From: Polyangiaceae bacterium
GTDB lineage: Bacteria > Myxococcota_A > Polyangia > Polyangiales > Polyangiaceae
Direction of reading: 5' to 3'
DNA length: 64,000 nucleotides
NCBI GenBank assembly: GCA_947475525.1
Contig: CANJMI010000003.1
Coordinates: 257,242-321,241 of the forward strand
The notes under the pieces are model-generated. The model ran no database searches. It saw only the letters and a program-made list of their open reading frames with translations, and had not been told where the DNA came from. Shown piece after piece: positions 17,876-26,423 of the stretch; position 1 is the first letter of the stretch; the number at the start of each line of letters is the position of its first letter. Made by a program: the position numbers and the translations under genes.

Positions 17876-19078
17876 CTACTCGGCCTTGATGTTTCCGGCG
17901 AGTGTGAAGATTGGCAGGTACATCGAGACGAGAACCACGCCGACGACGCCGCCTATCACGACCATCATGATGGGTTCGATGACCGAGGTGAGCGAGGCTA
18001 CGGCAACGTCGGTTTCGTCTTCGTAGAAGTCCGCGATCTTGGATAACATTTGGTCGAGCGCGCCGGTCTGCTCACCGACCGAGATCATCTGGACGACCAT
18101 GCCGGGGAAGAGGCCGACTTCGGCCATGGGGTCGGCGAGGTTGCGTCCTTCCGATACCTTGGCGCGAGCGAACATCAGCGCCTCTTCCACGATCACGTTG
18201 CCGGAAGTCTTGGCCACGATCTCGAGGGCGTCGAGGATCGGTACGCCCGAGGAGAGCAACGTGCTCAGGGTTCGGGAGAAGCGAGCGACGGTGATCTTCT
18301 TCATCGTCGGGCCCATGAGGGGCATGCTGAGCAGCAGCCTGTGGACCACGCGCTTGCCGAATGGACGTCGGATAAATTGCAGCAGGCCGAAGACCGCCGC
18401 ACCGCCGGCGATCAGGATGAGCGGCAAGTAATCCACGAAGCCGTTCGAGATGCCGATGACGAATTTGGTGATCCCGGGCAGCGCGTCCTTCGCGCCGAAT
18501 TCGGCGAACATGTTCTCGAAGGCCGGGATGACCCACTTCAAGAGCACGCCGACGACGAGGATCATGATGCCCATGACCGTGACGGGATAGGACATCGCGC
18601 TTTTGACCTGGCGCTTCAGCTTGACGTTCTTTTCGATGTAGAGCGCCAAGCGGTTCAGGATCGTGTCGAGGATGCCGCCGACTTCGCCGGCGTGGACGAG
18701 GTTCGTGAAAAGCTCATCGAAAATCTTCGGGTGACGCCGCAGCGCGTCGCTGAACGTCGCGCCTTGTTCGACCGTCGCCTTGATGTCGAGCAGCGCGGAC
18801 TTCAGGATCGGGTTGTCTTCCTGGTTCGAGAGAATGTCGAGGCACTGAACAAGCGGCAGGCCGGCGTCGATCATCGTGGCAAACTGCCGCACGAACTTCA
18901 CGAGCTCTTGCGTCTCGACGCCGGAGCCGAAGGTCAGGCTGAGTTTTCGCGAGATTTTTTGCGGATTGAGCTGCTGCAAGCGCAGGCGTTTTTCGACCGC
19001 CGCGACGTCGTCGGCGACCATCACGCCTTTGATGATCTCGCCCGAACCTGCGCGGGCTTGCCAAGCGTACTGCGCCAT
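17876..19078 (-). CDS. pilC: Type IV pilus inner-membrane platform protein PilC (GspF family)
   Basis: The 400-aa protein is the inner-membrane platform of type IV pilus or type II secretion machines. Two T2SSF domains are visible, at about residues 70-192 and 273-395, each with FxxxLxTLxxAGLPL-type helices (FVRQFATMIDAGLPLVQCL; FSRTLSTLLSSGVPILDAL). Three long membrane helices lie near residues 170-190, 215-245 and 372-395. The N-terminal segment AWQARAGSGEIIKGVMVADD is the usual PilC opening. Length is normal. The other pil genes are not in this window. It heads a minus-strand run with the histidine kinase gene 29 bp downstream. A GspF role cannot be excluded. Confidence 0.93.
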   Translation of the reverse strand: MAQYAWQARAGSGEIIKGVMVADDVAAVEKRLRLQQLNPQKISRKLSLTFGSGVETQELVKFVRQFATMIDAGLPLVQCLDILSNQEDNPILKSALLDIKATVEQGATFSDALRRHPKIFDELFTNLVHAGEVGGILDTILNRLALYIEKNVKLKRQVKSAMSYPVTVMGIMILVVGVLLKWVIPAFENMFAEFGAKDALPGITKFVIGISNGFVDYLPLILIAGGAAVFGLLQFIRRPFGKRVVHRLLLSMPLMGPTMKKITVARFSRTLSTLLSSGVPILDALEIVAKTSGNVIVEEALMFARAKVSEGRNLADPMAEVGLFPGMVVQMISVGEQTGALDQMLSKIADFYEDETDVAVASLTSVIEPIMMVVIGGVVGVVLVSMYLPIFTLAGNIKAE

Positions 19079-19128
19079 GACCCCACTCTACGTGTGACGC
19101 GCGCCAAGGGTCAAAGTATGAGTCGCCG

Positions 19129-20292
19129 GTGCCGTTTGGCTGTCGCCCGCGCGATCTTGCGCATGTCGCCGCCCGCGTCGTCGACGACGGCGTGGCGTCT
19201 GCCGCTGCGGTCGGGGCCGCGCATCGTGAGGGCGTTTGGCGTTACGGTGATGGGGTCGCCGGAACACTCTGGCCCACATCCGTCGCGGAGGGTGCCCCGC
19301 GCGCCTCCCTCGAGACGGTGTTCGACCTCGCCTCCCTGACCAAGCCCATCACGGCGCTTGCGTTCGCGCGGCTCGAGCGTCGTGGCGTGATTACGCGGGA
19401 GGAGTCGCTCGGGGCCGTACTGGGTCAGCGGCTGCCATCGATCCTGGTCACGGCGAGTTCCGATGTGCCGCTCGACTTGCTCATGGCTCACCGCGCGGGT
19501 CTCGTTGCCCACAATCCGTTCTACGAGGGGCTGCTTCGCGGCGAGCGCCCGAACCTCAGCGAGGTGTTGTTCGCAGCGGCGAACATGCGTCGCGAAGGCT
19601 GTGTGGGCAGTCCGCCGATCGATGGATTTGCACCGATTTACAGCGATCTCGGCTACATCCTGGTAGGAGCCGCGATGGAAGCGCGAACCGGGGAGCCCCT
19701 CGATGCGTTGATGGCTCGCGAGGTGGTCTCGGCCTTGGACCTCGTGTCCGAGGATGCGCTCGGCTCCGCGAGGCAGCTCCGAGCCGCCGGCATTGCGGGC
19801 GATAAGTTCGCACCGACGGAGGTCGTTGACTGGCGCGGCGGGCTCGTCCGCGGAGTCGTGCACGACGAGAACGCGTGGTTGGTCGCTGGCGACGGGGCGG
19901 CGGGTCACGCTGGCGCATTCGGCACCGTTGGTGCGGTCGTTGCCCTCGGCCGGCTCGTCCTCGATGCACTCGCGGGGCGTTCGGCGTGGCTGTCCCCGAG
20001 CGAGCTTGCACCTCTCATTCGACCGCGACCCGGTGGCAGTCTCGCGGCCGGTTTTGATCGCCGCAGCGAAGAGCCCGGTGTGACGCCGGCGAGCGGGGCT
20101 CACTTTTCGGGCTCGACCATCGGCCACCTCGGGTTCACGGGGACGAGCCTGTGGATCGATCCTGTGTCCGAATTCGCTGCAGTTTTGCTGACGAATCGTG
20201 TCTGCCCGACACGCGAGCACATCGCGATTCGACGCGCCCGGCCGATCGCCTATGACGCGATGGTTCACGCGATGACGATGCCTGTGGCCTGA
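19129..20292 (+). CDS. Beta-lactamase-family (S12-type) serine hydrolase
   Basis: The 387-aa protein has the three serine penicillin-recognising motifs: SLTK (Ser nucleophile and Lys, in VFDLASLTKPI), Y-S-D in APIYSDLGYIL in place of YxN, and HLGFTG in place of KTG. This fits class-C-like esterases and D-aminopeptidases that act on peptidoglycan or esters. No signal peptide is obvious. GTG 19129 starts the recognised frame; ATG 19118 has a better ribosome site (AAGGG) but lies in another frame that soon stops. The true start may therefore be upstream, and a frameshift near the 5' end cannot be excluded. Confidence 0.8.
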   Translation: MPFGCRPRDLAHVAARVVDDGVASAAAVGAAHREGVWRYGDGVAGTLWPTSVAEGAPRASLETVFDLASLTKPITALAFARLERRGVITREESLGAVLGQRLPSILVTASSDVPLDLLMAHRAGLVAHNPFYEGLLRGERPNLSEVLFAAANMRREGCVGSPPIDGFAPIYSDLGYILVGAAMEARTGEPLDALMAREVVSALDLVSEDALGSARQLRAAGIAGDKFAPTEVVDWRGGLVRGVVHDENAWLVAGDGAAGHAGAFGTVGAVVALGRLVLDALAGRSAWLSPSELAPLIRPRPGGSLAAGFDRRSEEPGVTPASGAHFSGSTIGHLGFTGTSLWIDPVSEFAAVLLTNRVCPTREHIAIRRARPIAYDAMVHAMTMPVA

Positions 20293-20324
20293 CGAGCCGC
20301 GCCGTTTGACGAGCCGCGCCGTTT
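20291..20324. repeat. 17-bp tandem repeat, two copies
   Basis: The unit GACGAGCCGCGCCGTTT is present twice without a gap and followed by five bases of a third copy. It begins in the stop codon of the serine-hydrolase gene and fills the space between this gene and the convergent M48 protease gene. It could form part of a bidirectional terminator, but no clear T-run follows. Confidence 0.8.
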
Positions 20325-20332
20325 GACGAACC

Positions 20333-21127
20333 TCAGTGCGTTGCGGCTGCGCGGATTCGTTCCGCTCGAGCTGCCGGATCCGGGTGCGTCGAAAGAAGCG
20401 CCGGTACCGGCTGGGACCCGAGGCTCTCGAGGAACGCCGCCAATCCGCTCGCATCGAAGCCTGCGCGTCGAAGAAGTCCGACGCCGAACTCGTCCGCATC
20501 GGTCTCCATCTCGCGGCTGTTGCGCAGGCCCTCGAGCTCGGAGGCTCCTGCCAACAGGGCGTCGCCGAGCTGATCGCCGTTGCCCATCATCAGCGAAATC
20601 GCGAGTCCGAACGCCATGCGCTGCGCGAGCAAACGGAGCGCATGCCGACGGATGGCGTGCCCAAGCTCGTGCGCAAGCACGCCGCTCAGTTGAGCGTCGC
20701 CGTCGACACCTTCACCGACGCGCTCGAGGAGGCCGCTTTGAACGAACACCTGGCCCCCGGGCAATGCGAACGCGTTGGGCGTCTCGTCGACCACGACCGC
20801 AACCCGGGGGACTCCGAGCATGGCGCGCTCCTCGGGTGTGAGGTGCTGCACAAGCTCGCCAAACAGCCGTTCGACACGGACGACGGCAGCCTGGGGCGGA
20901 GCCTCATCACCGTGGCTCGCCCGGACGGCCGAGGCCGCGGCTTCCCCTACGCGCGCGTCGAGGCTCGCGGGCAGGCTGAGGGCGGCGCGTTCGGCGACGC
21001 AGCCCACTACCGAACGACCGATCAACAAAACCCCGACGAGCGCGGCGACGATCACGGCGAATTCGAGTGCGGTTCGCGCCGTTCCCTGACTCGCGCCAAA
21101 GCCCGCTGTCGTGGTTGATCGCGGCAC
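20333..21127 (-). CDS. M48-family zinc metalloprotease
   Basis: The 264-aa protein carries the zinc motif HELGHAIRRH (HExxH) and a downstream Glu-containing helix (SREMETDADEFGVGLLRRAG) that supplies the third zinc ligand, as in M48 peptidases. One transmembrane segment near residues 24-44 (EFAVIVAALVGVLLIGRSVV) places the protease in the inner membrane or periplasm. The C-terminal LLSTHPDPAARAERI block is typical of the family. It probably trims damaged envelope proteins, a role inferred from BepA/LoiP-like relatives. It is convergent with the serine hydrolase and divergent from the AIM24 cluster. Confidence 0.93.
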   Translation of the reverse strand: MPRSTTTAGFGASQGTARTALEFAVIVAALVGVLLIGRSVVGCVAERAALSLPASLDARVGEAAASAVRASHGDEAPPQAAVVRVERLFGELVQHLTPEERAMLGVPRVAVVVDETPNAFALPGGQVFVQSGLLERVGEGVDGDAQLSGVLAHELGHAIRRHALRLLAQRMAFGLAISLMMGNGDQLGDALLAGASELEGLRNSREMETDADEFGVGLLRRAGFDASGLAAFLESLGSQPVPALLSTHPDPAARAERIRAAATH

Positions 21128-21187
21128 GCGGCTCGTATAACACCGCGGCTACGCAAGCGGGAGGAGGCCTCTCGCAGGGAGGTCGCC

Positions 21188-21886
21188 ATGACGCAACACA
21201 TCATCAAGCATCAGCCCGTGTTCGCGATGCTCGAGGTTCAGCTCGCGCCGAATGAAGTGCTGGTCGCGGAAGCGGGCGCCATGGTCGCTCGCGCCGCCCA
21301 CATCGGCATGGCCGTCAAGCTCAACGCGCCTGCGAACGCTGGGTTTTTCGGCAAGCTTAAGGCGATGCTGATCGCTCTCATCCGAAAGGTGTTCGCTGGC
21401 GAGACGTTTTTCGTCAACCACTTCTCGAGCCCTCACGGCGGCTGGGTTTGGCTCGCGCCCGCCTTGTCGGGTGCGATCAAGCACATCGTGATGCAGGGCA
21501 ACACGATGCTCTTCAGCGCCGGCTCGTACCTCGCATCGTCCGGCGACATCTCGATGCGCCCGCGGTTTGGCGGTTGCCGTTCGATCCTCGCAAAGGAGGG
21601 CGCGTTCTTCCTCGAGACGAGCGGAGTCGGGGAGCTTTGGGTCACGAGCTACGGCGCCATCGAGGAGATCCATTGCAATGGCTCTTACATCGTCGATACC
21701 GGACACATCGTTGGGTTTGACGCGTCGCTCAACTTCACGATCAAGGCTCCCGGCGGCGGCTTGATGGGCTTGATGGCTTCCGGCGAAGGGCTCGTTTGCG
21801 AGTTCCAGGGCCAGGGCCGCATCTTGATTCAAACCCGCAACGTCAGTGCGCTCGTTCAGTGGCTGACACCGTTGCTCCCGGGCTGA
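21188..21886 (+). CDS. AIM24-family protein, paralogue 1
   Basis: This 232-aa protein belongs to the AIM24 (TIGR00266/DUF124) family, beta-rich proteins of unknown biochemical role related to mitochondrial Aim24. Visible family marks are LVAEAGAMVARAAHIGM near the N-terminus, KVFAGETFFVNHFSS in the middle, YGAIEEIHCNGSYIVDTGH and the closing ASGEGLVCEFQGQGRILIQTR. GGGAGG-type ribosome sequence (GGGAGGTCGCC) precedes the ATG. It is the first of three tandem paralogues (next start 12 bp after this stop). There is no signal peptide or membrane helix. Confidence 0.92.
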   Translation: MTQHIIKHQPVFAMLEVQLAPNEVLVAEAGAMVARAAHIGMAVKLNAPANAGFFGKLKAMLIALIRKVFAGETFFVNHFSSPHGGWVWLAPALSGAIKHIVMQGNTMLFSAGSYLASSGDISMRPRFGGCRSILAKEGAFFLETSGVGELWVTSYGAIEEIHCNGSYIVDTGHIVGFDASLNFTIKAPGGGLMGLMASGEGLVCEFQGQGRILIQTRNVSALVQWLTPLLPG

Positions 21887-21898
21887 GGAGGCGAACCG

Positions 21899-22564
21899 AT
21901 GAAAACGAATATTCTTTACCGCTCCTCGCAGACGATCGCGCAGTGCTGGCTCGAACCCGGTGAGTCTCTGACCGCCGAATCGGGCGCGATGATGGGCATG
22001 AGCACCAACGTCGCGATGACCACGCAGTCGGGGGGCATCGGCAAGGCCATCTCCCGCATGTTCGCCGGCGAGTCCTTCTTCAGGAACACCTTCACCGCTC
22101 AAGGCGGCCAGGGTGAAGTCTTGCTGACGACGCCCCTCTGCGGGGACATGGTCGTCCTCGAGTGTGGCCGTACGCAATGGCTCGTCCAAAATAGCGCCTA
22201 CGTCGGGTCGAGCTACGGCGTCGATGTGCAGTCGCAGGGCAGCCTCAAGGGGCTCTTCTCTGGTGCGGGTCTTTTCGCGCTCGCGACCCAGGGCCAAGGA
22301 GATTGCATCGTCGGCTCGTTCGGCGCGATCGAGCCAATTCATGTCACGGGAGAGATGGTGATCGACACCGGGCACCTCGTCGCCTGGGAGTCGCACCTTC
22401 AATACAAAGTGACGAAGGCTACCGTCGGTTGGATCGATTCGTGGCTCAGCGGCGAAGGGCTCGTCTGCCAGTTCAGCGGGCAAGGCTACGTTTACGTCCA
22501 GTCCCGCAGCACGTCCGAATACGGTGCGGCGATCGGGGCACTTTTGCCACCGCGCCAGAGTTGA
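21899..22564 (+). CDS. AIM24-family protein, paralogue 2
   Basis: The 221-aa protein is the second AIM24 copy: SLTAESGAMMGMSTNV, RMFAGESFFRNTF, FGAIEPIHVTGEMVIDTGHL and LSGEGLVCQFSGQGYVYVQSRS align with the first copy along the whole length. The N-terminus is shorter and diverged (MKTNILYRSSQTIAQC), so the copies are old. It is closely spaced with both neighbours and surely in the same operon. The biochemical role is unknown. Confidence 0.92.
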   Translation: MKTNILYRSSQTIAQCWLEPGESLTAESGAMMGMSTNVAMTTQSGGIGKAISRMFAGESFFRNTFTAQGGQGEVLLTTPLCGDMVVLECGRTQWLVQNSAYVGSSYGVDVQSQGSLKGLFSGAGLFALATQGQGDCIVGSFGAIEPIHVTGEMVIDTGHLVAWESHLQYKVTKATVGWIDSWLSGEGLVCQFSGQGYVYVQSRSTSEYGAAIGALLPPRQS

Positions 22565-22589
22565 GCGGTTTAACAGCGTCGAGGCGATC

Positions 22590-23282
22590 ATGCAGACCGA
22601 GATCAAGTACAACCCCGATTTTGCGACGATTCGCGTCACGTTCGAGCAGCCCGGCGAACAAATCGTCACCGAGGCGGGGGCCATGATCGCCCGCGACACC
22701 GCCGTCACGATGACGACGAACATGCGCGGCGGCCTCGGTTCGGCCTTGAAGCGCAAGCTGCTCGGAGGTGAGAGCCTCTTTCAGAACACGTTCACCGCGA
22801 CGGCTCCCGGCCAGACCGTTTGGGTAGCTCCCGCGCCCGAAGGAGCCATCGAGTTCATCGACCTGCAGCCTGGCCAGGAGCTTTTTCTCCAGTCGGGCGC
22901 GTACCTCTGCTCGACCCCCGGGGTCCAGCTCGACACGAAGTTCCAGGGCGCAAAAGGTTTCTTCTCCGGCGAAGGCCTCTTTCTCCTTCGAGTGCACGGT
23001 CAAGGGCGCGTGTGGTTTTGCAGCTACGGTGCCCTCCATGCGGTCGATCTCGGCGCCCAATACAATGGCTATATCTGCGATACGGGCCACATGGTGGCGT
23101 TCACTCAGGGACTCAGCTACACCGTCAACAAGGTCGGCGGGATGAAGAGCCTCTTCCTTTCCGGCGAAGGTCTCGTGTGCACGTTCAAAGGGCAGGGGCG
23201 CCTTTGGATGCAGACGCGGAACCCGGGGGGGCTAGCGTCGTTCCTGCATCCTTTCCGGCCCGTCAAGTCGCGCCAAAACTGA
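22590..23282 (+). CDS. AIM24-family protein, paralogue 3
   Basis: The 230-aa third AIM24 copy starts at ATG 22590, nine bases after GAGG; the frame is open to 22524 but that part overlaps paralogue 2. Family blocks are VTEAGAMIARDTAVTM, KLLGGESLFQNTFTA, YGALHAVDLGAQYNGYICDTGH and LSGEGLVCTFKGQGRLWMQTRN. It is more like copy 1 in the C-terminal block. The three genes may encode a hetero-oligomer of beta-sandwich subunits, which is inference from tandem divergence. The double-FHA gene follows after 73 bp. Confidence 0.92.
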   Translation: MQTEIKYNPDFATIRVTFEQPGEQIVTEAGAMIARDTAVTMTTNMRGGLGSALKRKLLGGESLFQNTFTATAPGQTVWVAPAPEGAIEFIDLQPGQELFLQSGAYLCSTPGVQLDTKFQGAKGFFSGEGLFLLRVHGQGRVWFCSYGALHAVDLGAQYNGYICDTGHMVAFTQGLSYTVNKVGGMKSLFLSGEGLVCTFKGQGRLWMQTRNPGGLASFLHPFRPVKSRQN

Positions 23283-23355
23283 GCCCTCGGCGTTCGAGAT
23301 TTGGTGCAGAACGCGTCGGGCCGGTGTTACCGTAGCGGCCGAAGTTCGTTCAATC

Positions 23356-24837
23356 ATGTGGAAGTTGACGATCGAGGATGACGAAGGCCAGCGAACGACG
23401 CTGGAACTTGCGAACGACGAATATTCGATCGGTCGTGCCGAGGACGCGAGCATTCGCCTCACCGAGCGCAACCTCTCGCGCCGTCACGCCCAGTTGCGGG
23501 TCGACGCCGCGCTCGTCTGGACGCTCGAAGACGGCCCCAGCTACAACGGCACGTACGTCAACGGCGAACGCGTTACCGAACCCGTCCAACTCAAGAGTGG
23601 CGACGTCATTCAGCTCGGTGATTACCGACTTGAGTTCGCCGACCAGCAGGTCGTCCTGCCTGAGCCGGAAGTCGATTCGCGGAAGGTTCGCCCTGATCGC
23701 TTGGTGATGGTGATTGGGCCAACTCCGGGGTGCGAGTTCTCGCTGACCGCGGAGCGGTCCATGGTGGGGCGCGCCGAAGAGGCTGCGGTCTCGATCAACC
23801 ACGCCTCGGTGAGCCGATTGCACTGCGAGATTGTGTCCCTCGGCCAGAGCCGCTGGGAGGTCATCGACCAGGGCAGCGCAAACGGTATCCGCATCAACGG
23901 CGTCGATCTTCGGCGCGGCATCATCGAACCGGGAGACGCCCTCGAGCTCGGAGACGTGCGGCTTCGCTACGTCGCAGCGGGCAAGTACCTGCGGCCCGGC
24001 GCCGACATGAGCCAGCCGTTGCCCGCAATGGCTTCGCTCGAGGCGATGGCGCAAGCCGTTCCGCAGCGCGCCGCGCCTGCCCGCAAGAACATCGCGACAA
24101 TCGCGTCGATCGGCGCAGTCGTGGCCGTGCTGATCATGGGCGGGGTGTTTTTCATGATGCGTACTTCGGGCGGCGCTGGACCCGCAGCTGCCGCGACGGG
24201 CACGGCCATGGCGCAGTCCGAAGAAGAGGCGCGCTTCATGCTGAAGACGGCCGAGGGCACAGCCGTCGACGACATCGAGTTCGCGCACAAGACGCTCCTG
24301 CGAATTCCGGCCGACTCGTCGCTGCGCGAGAGCGCTGAGTTCAAGGCACTCGAAGAGAAGTGGGCGGATGCGATGTTCGCGAAGGCCGAGCGCACGTCCG
24401 ATGGCGCGGAGCGAGCGCGTCTCCTCACCGGCATCAGCGAAAATGAGGCCGTCAGCGCCGAGAAGCGGCAGCGCGCGGCGAGCATGACCTCGGAAAAAGG
24501 GGGCCCTATCGACCTCGACCAACGCCGTGGCGACAAGGCCCCGGGAGTCGGAGTTGGAGCCGCTGCAGGCGCGGGTACCGGTCGCATGATCGGAGCGGGA
24601 GCAACCAGCACGGGCGGCGATGCTCCGGCGCTTACCGCCGCGACCGCCGCGACCGCCGCGACCACGCCCGATAAATTCGACATGCGCGGCAACAAGGCTC
24701 CGCTGATGAACCGCATGCGAGCCGGTCGCGCGTCGCTTGGCGAACTCCAAGAGCTGAAGGCCATCTGCATGGCCGAAGGTGATCGCGCGTGTCGCGGCGA
24801 GGCCGTCGCGGCGATAAGCAAACTCAAGAGTCAGTGA
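23356..24837 (+). CDS. Membrane protein with two FHA domains
   Basis: The 493-aa protein has two forkhead-associated domains, at about residues 20-95 and 118-210. Each keeps the phosphothreonine-binding pattern: GRAEDAS, LSRRHAQL and YNGTYVNGE in the first; GRAEEAA, VSRLHCEI and ANGIRINGV in the second. One transmembrane helix lies at residues 245-268 (IGAVVAVLIMGGVFFMM). The far side carries a helical stretch and an Ala/Thr/Gly-rich linker with a small repeated Ala-Thr unit, then a Cys-containing helical tail. It should read Thr-phosphorylation by the window's kinases at the inner membrane. Its last 14 bp overlap the convergent crotonase gene. Confidence 0.92.
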   Translation: MWKLTIEDDEGQRTTLELANDEYSIGRAEDASIRLTERNLSRRHAQLRVDAALVWTLEDGPSYNGTYVNGERVTEPVQLKSGDVIQLGDYRLEFADQQVVLPEPEVDSRKVRPDRLVMVIGPTPGCEFSLTAERSMVGRAEEAAVSINHASVSRLHCEIVSLGQSRWEVIDQGSANGIRINGVDLRRGIIEPGDALELGDVRLRYVAAGKYLRPGADMSQPLPAMASLEAMAQAVPQRAAPARKNIATIASIGAVVAVLIMGGVFFMMRTSGGAGPAAAATGTAMAQSEEEARFMLKTAEGTAVDDIEFAHKTLLRIPADSSLRESAEFKALEEKWADAMFAKAERTSDGAERARLLTGISENEAVSAEKRQRAASMTSEKGGPIDLDQRRGDKAPGVGVGAAAGAGTGRMIGAGATSTGGDAPALTAATAATAATTPDKFDMRGNKAPLMNRMRAGRASLGELQELKAICMAEGDRACRGEAVAAISKLKSQ

Positions 24838-25645
24838 GGCTTCCGGCGCTCGTGTCGTCCGTCGGCGCCGGGCTTCCAACGCCGCGCCTTTTCGCTTTTA
24901 GGGCATCGAACGCCGCATGATGGGCGGCGCTGCCCCATGCGCTGCGGAACGCGCTCGCTTCTCGGTTCAGTGAATCGCCTCGTCGGGCTTCCCGTGCCGA
25001 GACAATGCTGCGTTTCAACTGGGCGATAGCGACGCGCGTGTGTGCCGCGATCGCCGTCGCAAGGCGCAAGGCCTCGATGAGCGCGTTGTCGGCTCGCCGG
25101 TTGCAAAGTCCGATCGCGAACGCTTCTTCGGCGTCGATCGCGCGTGCCGTGAGCAGCAGCTCCATTGCCCGGAGGGCTCCGACGCGCTCCTCGAGCCGCG
25201 TAGCCCCTCCCCATGCGGGGACGAGCCCCATGCGCGCGTGAACAAAGGCGATGCGCGCGGTCGGTCCCATCACGACGAGGTCGCAAGCGACCGTGACTTC
25301 GGCTCCACCGCCGAGCGCCGCCCCTGACACCGCCGCGACGACGGGCACAGTGCACGCTTCGACAGCAAGGGTAAGGGAGCCGAGCTCGAGCACTTTGTCC
25401 GCGCCCTCAAGGGTCATAGGCAACGCTGCGAGTTCACCGAGATCGCCCCCGGCGATGAACACGCTCGGGTGCGAGGATGCGAGGACGACGGCGCTCACGC
25501 TCTCGTCTTCTGAGGCTTGCTTCAGGGCGCGGCCAAGCTCGTCGCACAACTGCCGCGACAACGCGTTGCGAGCCTTGGGGCGATCGAGCGTGAAGACCGC
25601 GACGGCTCCTTCTCGATGGCATTGCAGCATGAGGGTCGTGTTCAA
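24824..25645 (-). CDS. Enoyl-CoA hydratase/isomerase-family protein
   Basis: This 273-aa crotonase-fold protein has both oxyanion-hole segments (FIAGGDLGELAAL; GAALGGGAEVTVACDLV). The first catalytic Glu of classical hydratases is kept (GGGAE), but where the second (PEILLG) is expected it reads HARMGLVPAWGG, so hydration of enoyl-CoA is doubtful and an isomerase, decarboxylase or hydrolase activity is possible. TTG 25645 overlaps the upstream glycosyltransferase stop by 4 bp and has AGGCGG in front; ATG 25630 is the alternative. It is coupled to the GT2 gene, an odd functional pair. Confidence 0.88.
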   Translation of the reverse strand: MNTTLMLQCHREGAVAVFTLDRPKARNALSRQLCDELGRALKQASEDESVSAVVLASSHPSVFIAGGDLGELAALPMTLEGADKVLELGSLTLAVEACTVPVVAAVSGAALGGGAEVTVACDLVVMGPTARIAFVHARMGLVPAWGGATRLEERVGALRAMELLLTARAIDAEEAFAIGLCNRRADNALIEALRLATAIAAHTRVAIAQLKRSIVSAREARRGDSLNREASAFRSAWGSAAHHAAFDALKAKRRGVGSPAPTDDTSAGSLTDS

Positions 25646-26364
25646 TCGTCCGCCTGAATGGGTCTGCGGCGCAAGCGAGCCCGCGCGATCAAGTAGAGAA
25701 TTACGCCGACATGGTACGCCCGAAGGTGGCTCTGTTCACCACGGTAGACAGGTCGCACCTGAACCTCAAAAACGCGCCCCCCTGCGCGCACGATCGCAGC
25801 GAGGAGATCATTCGGATAGCCAAAACGCGGCCAAATCGCATCGAGGTCGAGTCGTCGAAGGAGCTCACCGCCGATCGCCGTGTAGCCACACTGGCTGTCC
25901 TCGACGCTCTGCCCGATGGCCCACCCGGTGAGCTTCGACAACACGAGCGAGCCTACGTAACGCGCCTTGGGCATCGAGCGGCGCACCTCGGGATGCCGCA
26001 GTCGGTTGCCCTTCACGTAGTCGGCTTCACCTCGAGCGATAGGCTCGACGACGCGTTGCAGGTCGCACGGATCCATCTGACCGTCGCCCGCCATCACGAC
26101 GACGACGTCGGCCTCGACGTCAAGCGCGCGGCGGTAGCCGGTCACAATGGCCGCTCCGACGCCGGCATTTTTCGAGTGCCGCAGGACCTCGACCATCGCC
26201 GAGCAACGCGCCCCAGTCGCACGTTTTACGGTGTCGTCTCGACTCGCGTCGTCAACGACGAATACCTGGTCGACGAAAGCGGGCATCGTCGCAAGTACCT
26301 CTTCGATCCAAGGTCCCTCGTCGAGCGCCGGAACGACGGCGACAATCCGTTTTCCGTTGAGCAT
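25642..26364 (-). CDS. Family 2 glycosyltransferase
   Basis: The 240-aa protein is a GT-A fold transferase of the polyprenol-phosphate mannosyl/glucosyl transferase type. It shows the nucleotide-binding start VVPALDEGPWIEEVL, VFVVDDASRDDT, and the metal-binding AGDGQMDP segment (DxD position). A NRLRHPEVRRSMPKARYVG loop is typical of family members acting on lipid carriers. The C-terminus has one hydrophobic stretch (AYHVGVILYLIARARLR) that may touch the membrane. ATG 26364 is chosen since the GT2 fold starts here; an upstream frame to 26526 is antisense to the next gene. The acceptor is unknown. Confidence 0.88.
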   Translation of the reverse strand: MLNGKRIVAVVPALDEGPWIEEVLATMPAFVDQVFVVDDASRDDTVKRATGARCSAMVEVLRHSKNAGVGAAIVTGYRRALDVEADVVVVMAGDGQMDPCDLQRVVEPIARGEADYVKGNRLRHPEVRRSMPKARYVGSLVLSKLTGWAIGQSVEDSQCGYTAIGGELLRRLDLDAIWPRFGYPNDLLAAIVRAGGRVFEVQVRPVYRGEQSHLRAYHVGVILYLIARARLRRRPIQADD

Positions 26365-26423
26365 CACGCCCTGCCGCCGAGGACGATGGCCTTTGCCCGA
26401 ACCTCGTGGCAAGAGTGGGCGCC

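Noticed and set aside
18050..19339. Plus-strand open frame of 429 codons over pilC
   Set aside because: Its composition is that of an antisense shadow, and pilC is conserved on the other strand.
19118..19339. Serine-hydrolase start at ATG 19118, which has the better ribosome site
   Set aside because: That frame stops after about 70 codons and lacks the beta-lactamase fold residues; the recognised domain is in the frame from 19129.
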